This document shows, one piece after another, positions 24,101-35,036 of a DNA stretch of 64,000 bases; position 1 is the stretch's first letter; each line of letters opens with the position of its first letter. Both the position numbers and the translations under genes were made by a program. Below the pieces are notes generated by a model. That model did not search any database and was not told where the DNA came from. It was given only the letters and a program-made list of their open reading frames with translations. Source of the stretch: Hydractinia symbiolongicarpus (taxonomy: Eukaryota; Cnidaria; Hydrozoa; Anthoathecata; Hydractiniidae); NCBI RefSeq assembly GCF_029227915.1, contig NC_079881.1, positions 24,839,501 through 24,903,500 on the forward strand, read 5' to 3'.

Positions 24101-26280
24101 GTAAACTCATTTCCCAAACGATTCTTTAAATTATTTTTTCACCACTAAAACGCATGAGACTTGTAGTTCTCAAAAATGATTTCATTTTTGATGAGAAAAC
24201 CCGCGATTTCCCGTAAATCCCGGACCCGGCCCGTATAGTCAAAAGTATACAGAAAATGTACGCAGGGAGTAAACTCATTTCCCGAACGATTCTTTAAATT
24301 ATATTTTCACCACTAAAACGCATGAGACTTGTACTTTTCAAAAATGATTTCATTTTTGATGAGACGCTGAATAAAAGAAGTTTAATCGCCGGCAAACGAA
24401 AACCCGCGATTTGCCGTAAATCCCGGGCTTGACCCGTATAGTGAAATGTATTCAAAGAAAGTAAACTGGGAGTAAACTCATTTCCCGATCGATTTTTTAA
24501 ATTATTTTTTACCACTAAAACGCATAAGACTTGTAGTTTTCAAAAATGATTTCATTTTTGATGAGACGCTGAATAAAAGGAGTTTAATCTCCGGCAAACG
24601 AAAACCCGCGATTTCCCGTAAATCCCGGACCCGGCCCGTATAGTCAAAACTATACAGAGAATGTACGCAGGGAGTAAACTCATTTCCCGAACGATTCTTT
24701 AAATTATATTTTCACCACTAAAACGCATGAGACTTGTACTTTTCAAAAATGATTTCATTTTTGATGAGACGCTGAATAAAAGGAGTTTAATCGCCGGCTA
24801 ACGAAAAACCGCGATTTTCCGTATATCACGGAGTCGGCCCGTACAGTGAAAAGTATACAAAGAAAGTACCCAGGGAGTAAACTCATTTCCCAAACGATTC
24901 TTTAAATTATTTTTTCACCACTAAAACGCATGAGACTTGTAGTTCTCAAAAATGATTTCATTTTTGATGAGACGCTGAATAAAAGAAGTTTAATCGACGG
25001 CAAACGAAAACCCGCGATTTCCCGTATATCCTGGAATCGGCCCGTATAGTCGAATGTATACAAAGAAAGTAAACTGGGAGTAAACTCATTTTCCGAACGA
25101 TTTTTTAAATTAATTTTTTACCACTAAAACGCAATAAGACTTGTAGTTTTCAAAAACGATTTCATTTTTGATGAGACGCTGAATAAAAGGAGTTTAATCG
25201 CCGGCAAACGAAAACCCGCAATTTCCCGTAAATCCCGGACTCGGCCCGTATAGTCAAAAGTATACAAAGAAAGTACCCAGGGAGTAAACTCACTTCCCGA
25301 ACAATTCTTTAAATTATTTTTTCACCACTAAAACGCATGAGACTTGTAGTTTTTAAAAATGATTTCATTCTTGATGAGACGCTGAATAAAAGGAGTTTAA
25401 TCGCCGGCAAACGAAATCCCGCGATTTTCCGTATATCACGGCCTCGGCCCGTACAGTGAAAAGTATACAAAGAAAGTACCCAGGGAGTAAACTCATTTGC
25501 CGAACGATTTTTTGAATTATTTCTTCACCACTAAAACGCATGAGACTTGTAGTTTCCAAAAATGATTTCATTTTTGATGAGACGCACAATAAAAGGAGTT
25601 TAATCGCCGGCAAACGAAAACCCGCGATTTACCGTAAATCCCGGGCTTGACCCGTATAGTGAAATGTATTCAAAGAAAGTAAACTGGGAGTAAACTCATT
25701 TCCCGATCGATTTTTTAAATTAATTTTTTACCACTAAAACGCATAAGACTTGTAGTTTTCAAAAATGATTTCATTTTTGATGAGACGCTGAATAAAAGGA
25801 GTTTAATCTCCGGCAAACGAAAACCCGCGATTTCCCGTAAATCCCGGACCCGGCCCGTATAGTCAAAAGTATACAGAAAATGTACGCAGGGAGTAAACTC
25901 ATTTCCCGAACGATTCTTTAAATTATATTTTCACCACTAAAACGCATGAGACTTGTACTTTTCAAAAATGATTTCATTTTTGATGAGACGCTGAATAAAA
26001 GAAGTTTAATCGCCGGCAAACGAAAACCCGCGATTTCCCGTAAATCCCGGGCTTGGCCCGTATAGTCGAATGTATACAAAGAAAGTACCCAGGGAGTAAA
26101 CTCATTTCCCGAACGATTTTTTAAATTATTTTTTCACCACTAAGACGCATGAGACTTGTAGTTTTTAAAAATGATTTCGTTATTGATGAGACGCTGAATA
26201 AAGGGAGTTTAATCGCCGGCAAACGAAAACCCGCGATTTCCCGTAAATCCCTGGCTTGGCCGTATAGTCGAATGTATACA
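21115..26280 (+). repeat. Displaced copy of 10772-17000
   Basis: The block repeats the class order and private variants of 10772 onward. The offset is 10343 bp up to the B unit at 22129, 10139 bp from there to 24196, and 9292 bp from 24197 to about 26280. The first step (204 bp) is loss of one monomer, C, with B at 22129-22331 gaining the C tail (tttcccaaacgattcttt). The second step (847 bp) is an out-of-register deletion. Rare markers such as aatttataaaaaaaaatacc, gcaataagac and the I/D and I/C hybrids occur in both regions. No gene is present. Confidence 0.85.
24195..24198. other. Out-of-register deletion junction (847 bp)
   Basis: Here gatgaga runs directly into aaacccgcg, so 35 bases normally found between them are absent and the monomer phase slips. 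In the related region, the left flank aligns to 14057 and the right flank to 14905. The missing part is therefore 14058-14904, which is 847 bp, or four monomers plus 35 bp. Both broken ends carry ga, so two bases of microhomology could have guided the join. Confidence 0.8.
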
Positions 26281-27070
26281 AAGAAAGTACCCACGGAGTA
26301 AACTCATTTCCCGACGATTTTTTAAATTATTTTTCACCACTGGAACGCATGAGACTTGTAGTTTTCAAAAATGATTTCGTTATTGATGAGACGCTAAATA
26401 AAAGGAGTTTAATCGCCGGCAAACGAAAACCCGCGATTTCCCGTAAATCCCGGCCTTGACCCGTATAGTCGAATGTATACAAAGAAAGTAAACTGGGAGT
26501 AAACTCATTTCCCGAACGATTTTTTAAATTATTTTTTCACTACTAAAATGCATGAGACTTGTAGTTTTCAAAAATGATTTCGTTTTTGATGAGACGCTGA
26601 ATAAAAGGAGTTTAATCGCCGGCAAACAAAAACCCGCGATTTGCCGTAAATCCCGGGCTTTACCCGTATAGTCAAATGTATACAAAGAAAGTAAACTGGG
26701 AGTAAACTCATTTCTTGAACGATTTTTTAAATTATTATTTCACCACTAAAACGCATGAGACTTGTAGTTTTCAAAAATGATTTCATTTTTGATGAGACGC
26801 TGAATAAAAGGAGTTTAATCGCCGGCAAACAAAAACCCGCGATTTGCCGTAAATCCCGGGCTTGACCCGTATAGTCAAATGTATACAAAGAAAGTAAACT
26901 GGGAGTAAACTCATTTCTTGAACGATTTTTTAAATTATTTTTTCACCACTAAAACGCATGAGACTTGTAGTTTTCAAAAATGATTTCATTTTTGATGAGA
27001 CGCTGAATAAAAGGAGTTTAATCTCCGGCAAACGAAAACCCGTGATTTCCCGTAAATCCTCGACCGGCCG
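26281..27070 (+). repeat. K-L-M-H' cassette entered through an A/J hybrid
   Basis: The A unit at 26149 changes near 26280 into a J-type tail (tttcccgacgatttttt). It then runs into K (anchor 26346), L, M and H', as at 17.4-18.2 kb. H' has a local change (cctcgaccggccgg). This is the third occurrence of the K-L-M series in the window. No gene is present. Confidence 0.75.
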
Positions 27071-28083
27071 GTATAGTCAAAAGTATACAAAGAACGTACG
27101 CAGGGAGTAAACTCATTTCCCGAACGATTCTTTAAATTATATTTTCACCACTAAAACGCATGAGACTTGTACTTTTCAAAAATGATTTCATTTTTTATGA
27201 GACGCTGAATAAAAGGAGTTTAATCGCCGGCAAACGAAAACCCGCGATTTCCCGTAAATCCCGGACTCGGCCCGTATAGTCAAAAGTATACAAAGAAAGT
27301 ACCCAGGAAGTAAACTCATTTCCCGAACGATTCTTTAAATTATTTCTTCACCACTAAAACGCATGAGACTTGTAGTTTTCAAAAATGATTTCATTTTTGA
27401 TGACACGCTGAATAAAAGGAGTTTAATCGCCGGCAAACGAAAACCCGCGATTTCCAGTAAATCCCGGGCTTGGCCGTATAGTCGAATGTATAAAAAGAAA
27501 ATACCCAGGGAGAACACTCATTTCCCGAACGATTTTTGAAATTATTTCTTCACCACTAAAACGCATGAGACTTGTAGTTTTCAAAAACGATTTCATTTTT
27601 GATGAGACGTTGAATAAAAGGAGTTTAATCGCCGGCAAACGAAAACCCGCAATTTGCCTTAAATCCCGTGCTTGACCCGTATAGTCAAATGTATACAAAG
27701 AAAGTACCCAGGGAGTAAACTCATTTCCCGAACGATTTTTTAAATTATTTTTTCACCACTAAGACGCATGAGACTTGTAGTTTTCAAAAATGATTTCATT
27801 TTTTATGAGACGCCGAATAAAAGGAGTTTAATCTCCGGCAAACGAAAACCCTCGATTTTCCGTAAATCCCGGACTCGGCCCGTATAGTCAAAAGTATACA
27901 AAGAAAGTACCCAGGGAGTAAACTCATTTCCCGAACGATTTTTTAAATTATTTTTCACCACTGGAACGCATGAGACTTATAGTTTTCAAAAATGATTTCG
28001 TTATTGATGAGACGCTAAATAAAAGGAGTTTAATCGCCGGCAAACGAAAACCCGCGATTTCCTGTATATCCCGGAATCGGCCG
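27071..28083 (+). repeat. 5-mer higher-order unit, copy 1 (1013 bp)
   Basis: The five units include I'' (cttgtacttttc with ttttttatgag), a unit with gatgacacgctg and gatttccagtaaatc, a unit with gacgttgaataaaagg and ccttaaatcccgtgc, a J-like unit with gacgccgaataaaagg, and a K-like unit with gagacttatag. All recur 1013 bp downstream. No gene is present. Confidence 0.8.
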
Positions 28084-29096
28084 GTATAGTCAAAAGTATA
28101 CAAAGAACGTACGCAGGGAGTAAACTCATTTCCCGAACGATTCTTTAAATTATATTTTCACCACTAAAACGCATGAGACTTGTACTTTTCAAAAATGATT
28201 TCATTTTTTATGAGACGCTGAATAAAAGGAGTTTAATCGCCGGCAAACGAAAACCCGCGATTTCCCGTAAATCCCGGACTCGGCCCGTATAGTCAAAAGT
28301 ATACAAAGAAAGTACCCAGGAAGTAAACTCATTTCCCGAACGATTCTTTAAATTATTTCTTCACCACTAAAACGCATGAGACTTGTAGTTTTCAAAAATG
28401 ATTTCATTTTTGATGACACGCTGAATAAAAGGAGTTTAATCGCCGGCAAACGAAAACCCGCGATTTCCAGTAAATTCCGGGCTTGGCCGTATAGTCGAAT
28501 GTATAAAAAGAAAATACCCAGGGAGAACACTCATTTCCCGAACGATTTTTTAAATTATTTCTTCACCACTAAAACGCATGAGACTTGTAGTTTTCAAAAA
28601 CGATTTCATTTTTGATGAGACGTTGAATAAAAGGAGTTTAATGGCCGGCAAACGAAAACCCGCAATTTGCCTTAAATCCCGTGCTTGACCCGTATAGTCA
28701 AATGTATACAAAGAAAGTACCCAGGGAGTAAACTCATTTCCCGAACGATTTTTTAAATTATTTTTTCACCACTAAGACGCATGAGACTTGTAGTTTTCAA
28801 AAATGATCTCATTTTTTATGAGACGCCGAATAAAAGGAGTTTAATCTCCGGCAAACGAAAACCCTCGATTTTCCGTAAATCCCGGACTCGGCCCGTATAG
28901 TCAAAAGTATACAAAGAAAGTACCCAGGGAGTAAACTCATTTCCCGAACGATTTTTTAAATTATTTTTCACCACTGGAACGCATGAGACTTATAGTTTTC
29001 AAAAATGATTTCGTTACTGATGAGACGCTAAATAAAAGGAGTTTAATCGCCGGCAAACGAAAACCCGCGATTTCCTGTATATCCCGGAATCGGCCC
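28084..29096 (+). repeat. 5-mer higher-order unit, copy 2 (1013 bp)
   Basis: This is a near-exact tandem copy of 27071-28083. The edges fall at gtatagtcaaaag just after the rare ggccg variant (27071 and 28084). Copy 2 differs at a few bases, for example aatggccggc near 28643 and gttactgatgag near 29013. The array then passes into the 6-mer series, which overlaps the end of this copy. Confidence 0.8.
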
Positions 29097-31288
29097 GTAT
29101 AGTCGAATGTATACAAAGAAAGTACCCAGGGAGTAAACTCATTTCTTGAACGATTTTTTAAATTATTTTTTCACCACTAAAACGCATGAGACTTGTACTT
29201 TTCAAAAATGATTTCATTTTTTATGAGACGCTGAATAAAAGGAGTTTAATCGCCGGGAAACGAAAACCCGCGATTTCCCGTAAATCCCAGACTCGGCCCG
29301 TATAGTCAAAAGTATACAAAGAAAGTACCCAGGAAGTAAACTCATTTCCCGAACGATTCTTTAAATTATTTCTTCACCACTAAAACGCATGAGACTTGTA
29401 GTTTTCAAAAATGATTTCATTTTTGATGACACGCTGAATAAAAGGAGTTTAATCGCCGGCAAACGTAAACCCGCGATTTGCCGTAAATCCCGGGCTTGAC
29501 CCGTATAGGTAAATGTATACAAAGAAAGTAAACTGGGAGTAAACTCATTTCCCGAACGATTTTTTAAATTAATTTTTTACCACTAAAACGCATAAGACTT
29601 GTAGTTTTCAAAAACGATTTCATTTTTGATGAGACGTTGAATAAAAGGAGTTTAATCGCCGGCAAACGAAAACCCGCAATTTGCCTTAAATCCCGTGCTT
29701 GACCCGTATAGTCAAATGTATACAAAAAAAGTAAACTGGGAGTAAACTCATTTCCCGAACGATTTTTAAATTAATTTTTTACCACTAAAACGCATAAGAC
29801 TTGTAGTTTTCAAAAACGATTTCATTTTTGATGAGACGCTGAATAAAAGGAGTTTAATCGCCGGCAAACGAAAACCCGCAATTTCCCGTAAATCCCGGAC
29901 TCGGCCCGTATAGTCAAAAGTATACAAAGAAAGTACGCAGGGAGTAAACTCATTTCCCTAACGATTCTTTAAATTATTTTTTCACCACTAAAACGCATGA
30001 GACTTGTAGTTTTCAAAAATGATTTCATTTTTTATGAGACGCTGAATAAAAGGAGTTTAATCGCCGGCAAACGAAAACCCTCGATTTTCCGTAAATCCCG
30101 GACTCGGCCCGTATAGTCAAAAGTATACAAAGAAAGTACCCAGGGAGTAAACTCATTTCCCGAACGATTTTTTAAATTATTTTTCACCACTGGAACGCAT
30201 GAGACTTATAGTTTTCAAAAATGATTTCGTTACTGATGAGACGCTAAATAAAAGGAGTTTAATCGCCGGCAAACGAAAACCCGCGATTTCCTGTATATCC
30301 CGGAATCGGCCCGTATAGTCGAATGTATACAAAGAAAGTACCCAGGGAGTAAACTCATTTCTTGAACGATTTTTTAAATTATTTTTTCACCACTAAAACG
30401 CATGAGACTTGTACTTTTCAAAAATGATTTCATTTTTTATGAGACGCTGAATAAAAGGAGTTTAATCGCCGGGAAACGAAAACCCGCGATTTCCCGTAAA
30501 TCCCAGACTCGGCCCGTATAGTCAAAAGTATACAAAGAAAGTACCCAGGAAGTAAACTCATTTCCCGAACGATTCTTTAAATTATTTCTTCACCACTAAA
30601 ACGCATGAGACTTGTAGTTTTCAAAAATGATTTCATTTTTGATGACACGCTGAATAAAAGGAGTTTAATCGCCGGCAAACGTAAACCCGCGATTTGCCGT
30701 AAATCCCGGGCTTGACCCGTATAGGTAAATGTATACAAAGAAAGTAAACTGGGAGTAAACTCATTTCCCGAACGATTTTTTAAATTAATTTTTTACCACT
30801 AAAACGCATAAGACTTGTAGTTTTCAAAAACGATTTCATTTTTGATGAGACGTTGAATAAAAGGAGTTTAATCGCCGGCAAACGAAAACCCGCAATTTGC
30901 CTTAAATCCCGTGCTTGACCCGTATAGTCAAATGTATACAAAAAAAGTAAACTGGGAGTAAACTCATTTCCCGAACGATTTTTAAATTAATTTTTTACCA
31001 CTAAAACGCATAAGACTTGTAGTTTTCAAAAACGATTTCATTTTTGATGAGACGCTGAATAAAACGAGTTTAATCGCCGGCAAACGAAAACCCGCAATTT
31101 CCCGTAAATCCCGGACTCGGCCCGTATAGTCAAAAGTATACAAAGAAAGTACGCAGGGAGTAAACTCATTTCCCTAACGATTCTTTAAATTATTTTTTCA
31201 CCACTAAAACGCATGAGACTTGTAGTTTTCAAAAATGATTTCATTTTTTATGAGACGCTGAATAAAAGGAGTTTAATCGCCGGCAAAC
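28857..31288 (+). repeat. 6-mer higher-order repeat, two copies (1216 bp each)
   Basis: Units start at 28857 and 30073 with aaaaccctcg. Checks at 1216-bp spacing include gagacttatag (anchors 28983, 30199, 31415), gatgacac (29425, 30641) and the tailed unit with ataggtaaatg. The order is J tail, K-like unit with gagacttatag, I''-like unit with gccgggaaacg, gatgacac unit with aacgtaaaccc, unit with gacgttgaat, and a G-like unit. No gene is present. Confidence 0.85.
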
Positions 31289-34079
31289 GAAAACCCTCGA
31301 TTTTCCGTAAATCCCGGACTCGGCCCGTATAGTCAAAAGTATACAAAGAAAGTACCCAGGGAGTAAACTCATTTCCCGAACGATTTTTTAAATTATTTTT
31401 CACCACTGGAACGCATGAGACTTATAGTTTTCAAAAATGATTTCGTTATTGATGAGACGCTAAATAAAAGGAGTTTAATCGCCGGCAAACGAAAACCCGC
31501 GATTTCCTGTATATCCCGGAATCGGCCCGTATAGTCGAATGTATACAAAGAAAGTACCCAGGGAGTAAACTCATTTCTTGAACGATTTTTTAAATTATTT
31601 TTTCACCACTAAAACGCATGAGACTTGTAGTTTTCAAAAATGATTTCATTTTTGATGAGACGCTGAATAAAAGGAGTTTAATCTCCGGCAAACGAAAACC
31701 CGCGATTTCCCGTAAATCCTGGACCCGGCCCGTATAGTCAAAAGTATACAAAGAACGTACGCAGGGAGTAAACTCATTTCCCGAACGATTCTTTAAATTA
31801 TATTTTCACCACTAAAACGCATGAGACTTGTACTTTTCAAAAATGATTTCATTTTTTATGAGACGCTGAATAAAAGGAGTTTAATCGCCGGGAAACGAAA
31901 ACCCGCGATTTCCCGTAAATCCCAGACTCGGCCCGTATAGTCAAAAGTGTACAAAGAAAGTACCCAGGAAGTAAACTCATTTCCCGAACGATTCTTTAAA
32001 TTATTTCTTCACCACTAAAACGCATGAGACTTGTAGTTTTCAAAAATGATTTCATTTTTGATGACACGCTGAATAAAAGGAGTTTAATCGCCGGCAAACG
32101 TAAACCCGCGATTTGCCGTAAATCCCGGGCTTGACCCGTATAGGTAAATGTATACAAAGAAAGTAAACTGAGAGTAAACTCATTTCCCGAACGATTTTTT
32201 AAATTAATTTTTTACCACTAAAACGCATAAGACTTGTAGTTTTCAAAAACGATTTCATTTTTGATGAGACGTTGAATAAAAGGAGTTTAATCGCCGGCAA
32301 ACGAAAACCCGCAATTTGCCTTAAATCCCGTGCTTGACCCGTATAGTCAAATGTATACAAAAAAAGTAAACTGGGAGTAAACTCATTTCCCGAACGATTT
32401 TTAAATTAATTTTTTACCACTAAAACGCATAAGACTTGTAGTTTTCAAAAACGATTTCATTTTTGATGAGACGCTGAATAAAAGGAGTTTAATCGCCGGC
32501 AAACGAAAACCCGCAATTTCCCGTAAATCCCGGACTCGGCCCGTATAGTCAAAAGTATACAAAGAAAGTACGCAGGGAGTAAACTCATTTCTCTAACGAT
32601 TCTTTAAATTATTTTTTCACCACTAAAACGCATGAGACTTGTAGTTTTCAAAAATGATTTCATTTTTTATGAGACGCTGAATAAAAGGAGTTTAATCGCC
32701 GGCAAACGAAAACCCTCGATTTTCCGTAAATCCCGGACTCGGCCCGTATAGTCAAAAGTATACAAAGAAAGTACCCAGGGAGTAAACTCATTTCCCGAAC
32801 GATTTTTTAAATTATTTTTCACCACTGGAACGCATGAGACTTATAGTTTTCAAAAATGATTTCGTTATTGATGAGACGCTAAATAAAAGGAGTTTAATCG
32901 CCGGCAAACGAAAACCCGCGATTTCCTGTATATCCCGGAATCGGCCCGTATAGTCGAATGTATACAAAGAAAGTACCCAGGGAGTAAACTCATTTCTTGA
33001 ACGATTTTTTAAATTATTTTTTCACCACTAAAACGCATGAGACTTGTAGTTTTCAAAAATGATTTCATTTTTGATGAGACGCTGAATAAAAGGAGTTTAA
33101 TCTCCGGCAAACGAAAACCCGCGATTTCCCGTAAATCCTGGACCCGGCCCGTATAGTCAAAAGTATACAAAGAACGTACGCAGGGAGTAAACTCATTTCC
33201 CGAACGATTCTTTAAATTATATTTTCACCACTAAAACGCATGAGACTTGTACTTTTCAAAAATGATTTCATTTTTTATGAGACGCTGAATAAAAGGAGTT
33301 TAATCGCCGGGAAACGAAAACCCGCGATTTCCCGTAAATCCCAGACTCGGCCCGTATAGTCAAAAGTATACAAAGAAAGTACCCAGGAAGTAAACTCATT
33401 TCCCGAACGATTCTTTAAATTATTTCTTCACCACTAAAACGCATGAGACTTGTAGTTTTCAAAAATGATTTCATTTTTGATGACACGCTGAATAAAAGGA
33501 GTTTAATCGCCGGCAAACGTAAACCCGCGATTTGCCGTAAATCCCGGGCTTGACCCGTATAGGTAAATGTATACAAAGAAAGTAAACTGGGAGTAAACTC
33601 ATTTCCCGAACGATTTTTTAAATTAATTTTTTACCACTAAAACGCATAAGACTTGTAGTTTTCAAAAACGATTTCATTTTTGATGAGACGTTGAATAAAA
33701 GGAGTTTAATCGCCGGCAAACGAAAACCCGCAATTTGCCTTAAATCCCGTGCTTGACCCGTATAGTCAAATGTATACAAAAAAAGTAAACTGGGAGTAAA
33801 CTCATTTCCCGAACGATTTTTAAATTAATTTTTTACCACTAAAACGCATAAGACTTGTAGTTTTCAAAAACGATTTCATTTTTGATGAGACGCTGAATAA
33901 AAGGAGTTTAATCGCCGGCAAACGAAAACCCGCAATTTCCCGTAAATCCCGGACTCGGCCCGTATAGTCAAAAGTATACAAAGAAAGTACGCAGGGAGTA
34001 AACTCATTTCCCTAACGATTCTTTAAATTATTTTTTCACCACTAAAACGCATGAGACTTGTAGTTTTCAAAAATGATTT
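31289..34079 (+). repeat. 7-mer higher-order repeat, two copies (1419 bp), derived from the 6-mer
   Basis: The next unit starts at 31289 with the same aaaaccctcg, but after the K-like unit it carries one extra H-type monomer (aatctccggc, cctggacccgg, aacgtacgcaggg) near 31.62-31.82 kb. This lengthens the period by 203 bp to 1419. The longer unit repeats: gatgacac at 32060 and 33479, gagacttatag anchors at 31415 and 32834. The second copy stops matching near 34080, where catatttgatg appears. Confidence 0.85.
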
Positions 34080-35036
34080 CATATTTGATGAGACGCTGAA
34101 TAAAAGGAGTTTAATTGCCGGCAAACGAAAACCCGCGATTTGCCTTAAATCCCGTGCTTGACCCGTATAGTCAAATGTATACAAAGAAAGTAAACTGGGA
34201 GTAAACTCATTTCCCGAACGATTTTTAAATTAATTTTTTACCACTAAAACGCATAAGACTTGTAGTTTTCAAAAACGATTTCATTTTTGATGAGACGCTG
34301 AATAAAAGGAGTTTAATCGCCGGCAAACGAAAACCCGCAATTTCCCGTAAATCCCGGACTCGGCCCGTATAGTCAAAAGTATACAAAGAAAGTACGCAGG
34401 GAGTAAACTCATTTCCCTAACGATTCTTTAAATTATTTTTTCACCACTAAAACGCATGAGACTTGTAGTTTTCAAAAATGATTTCATATTTGATGAGACG
34501 CTGAATAAAAGGAGTTTAATTGCCGGCAAACGAAAACCCGCGATTTCCTGTATATCCCAGAATCGGCCCGTATAGTCAAAAGTATACAAAGAAAGTACCC
34601 AGGGAGTAAACTCATTTCCCGAACGATTCTTTAAATTATTTTTCACCCTTAAAACGCATGAGACTTGTTGTTTTCAAAAATGATTTCGTTATTGATGAGA
34701 CACTGAATAAAAGGAGTTTAATCGCCGGCAAACGAAAACCCGCGATTTGCTGTAAATCCTGGGTTGACCCGTATAGTCGAATGTATACAAAGAATGTAAA
34801 CTGGGAGTAAACTCATTTCCCGAACGATTTTTTAAATTAATTTTTTACCACTAAAACGCATAAGACTTGTAGTTTTCAAAAACGATTTCATTTTTGATGA
34901 GACGCTGAATAAAAGGAGTTTAATCGCCGGCAAACGAAAACCCGCAATTTCCCGTAAATCCCGGACTTGGCCCGTATAGTCAAAAGTATACAAAGAAAGT
35001 ACCCAGGGAGTAAACTCATTTCTTGAACGATTTTTT
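34080..35036 (+). repeat. Mixed monomers with a dimer duplication
   Basis: The rare catatttgatg variant occurs at 34080 and 34485, 405 bp (two monomers) apart, with an in-between unit matching the G type. The unit anchored near 34660 has acttgttgttttc and gacactgaat, features met again near 52.1, 54.5 and 58.0 kb. No gene is present. Confidence 0.7.
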
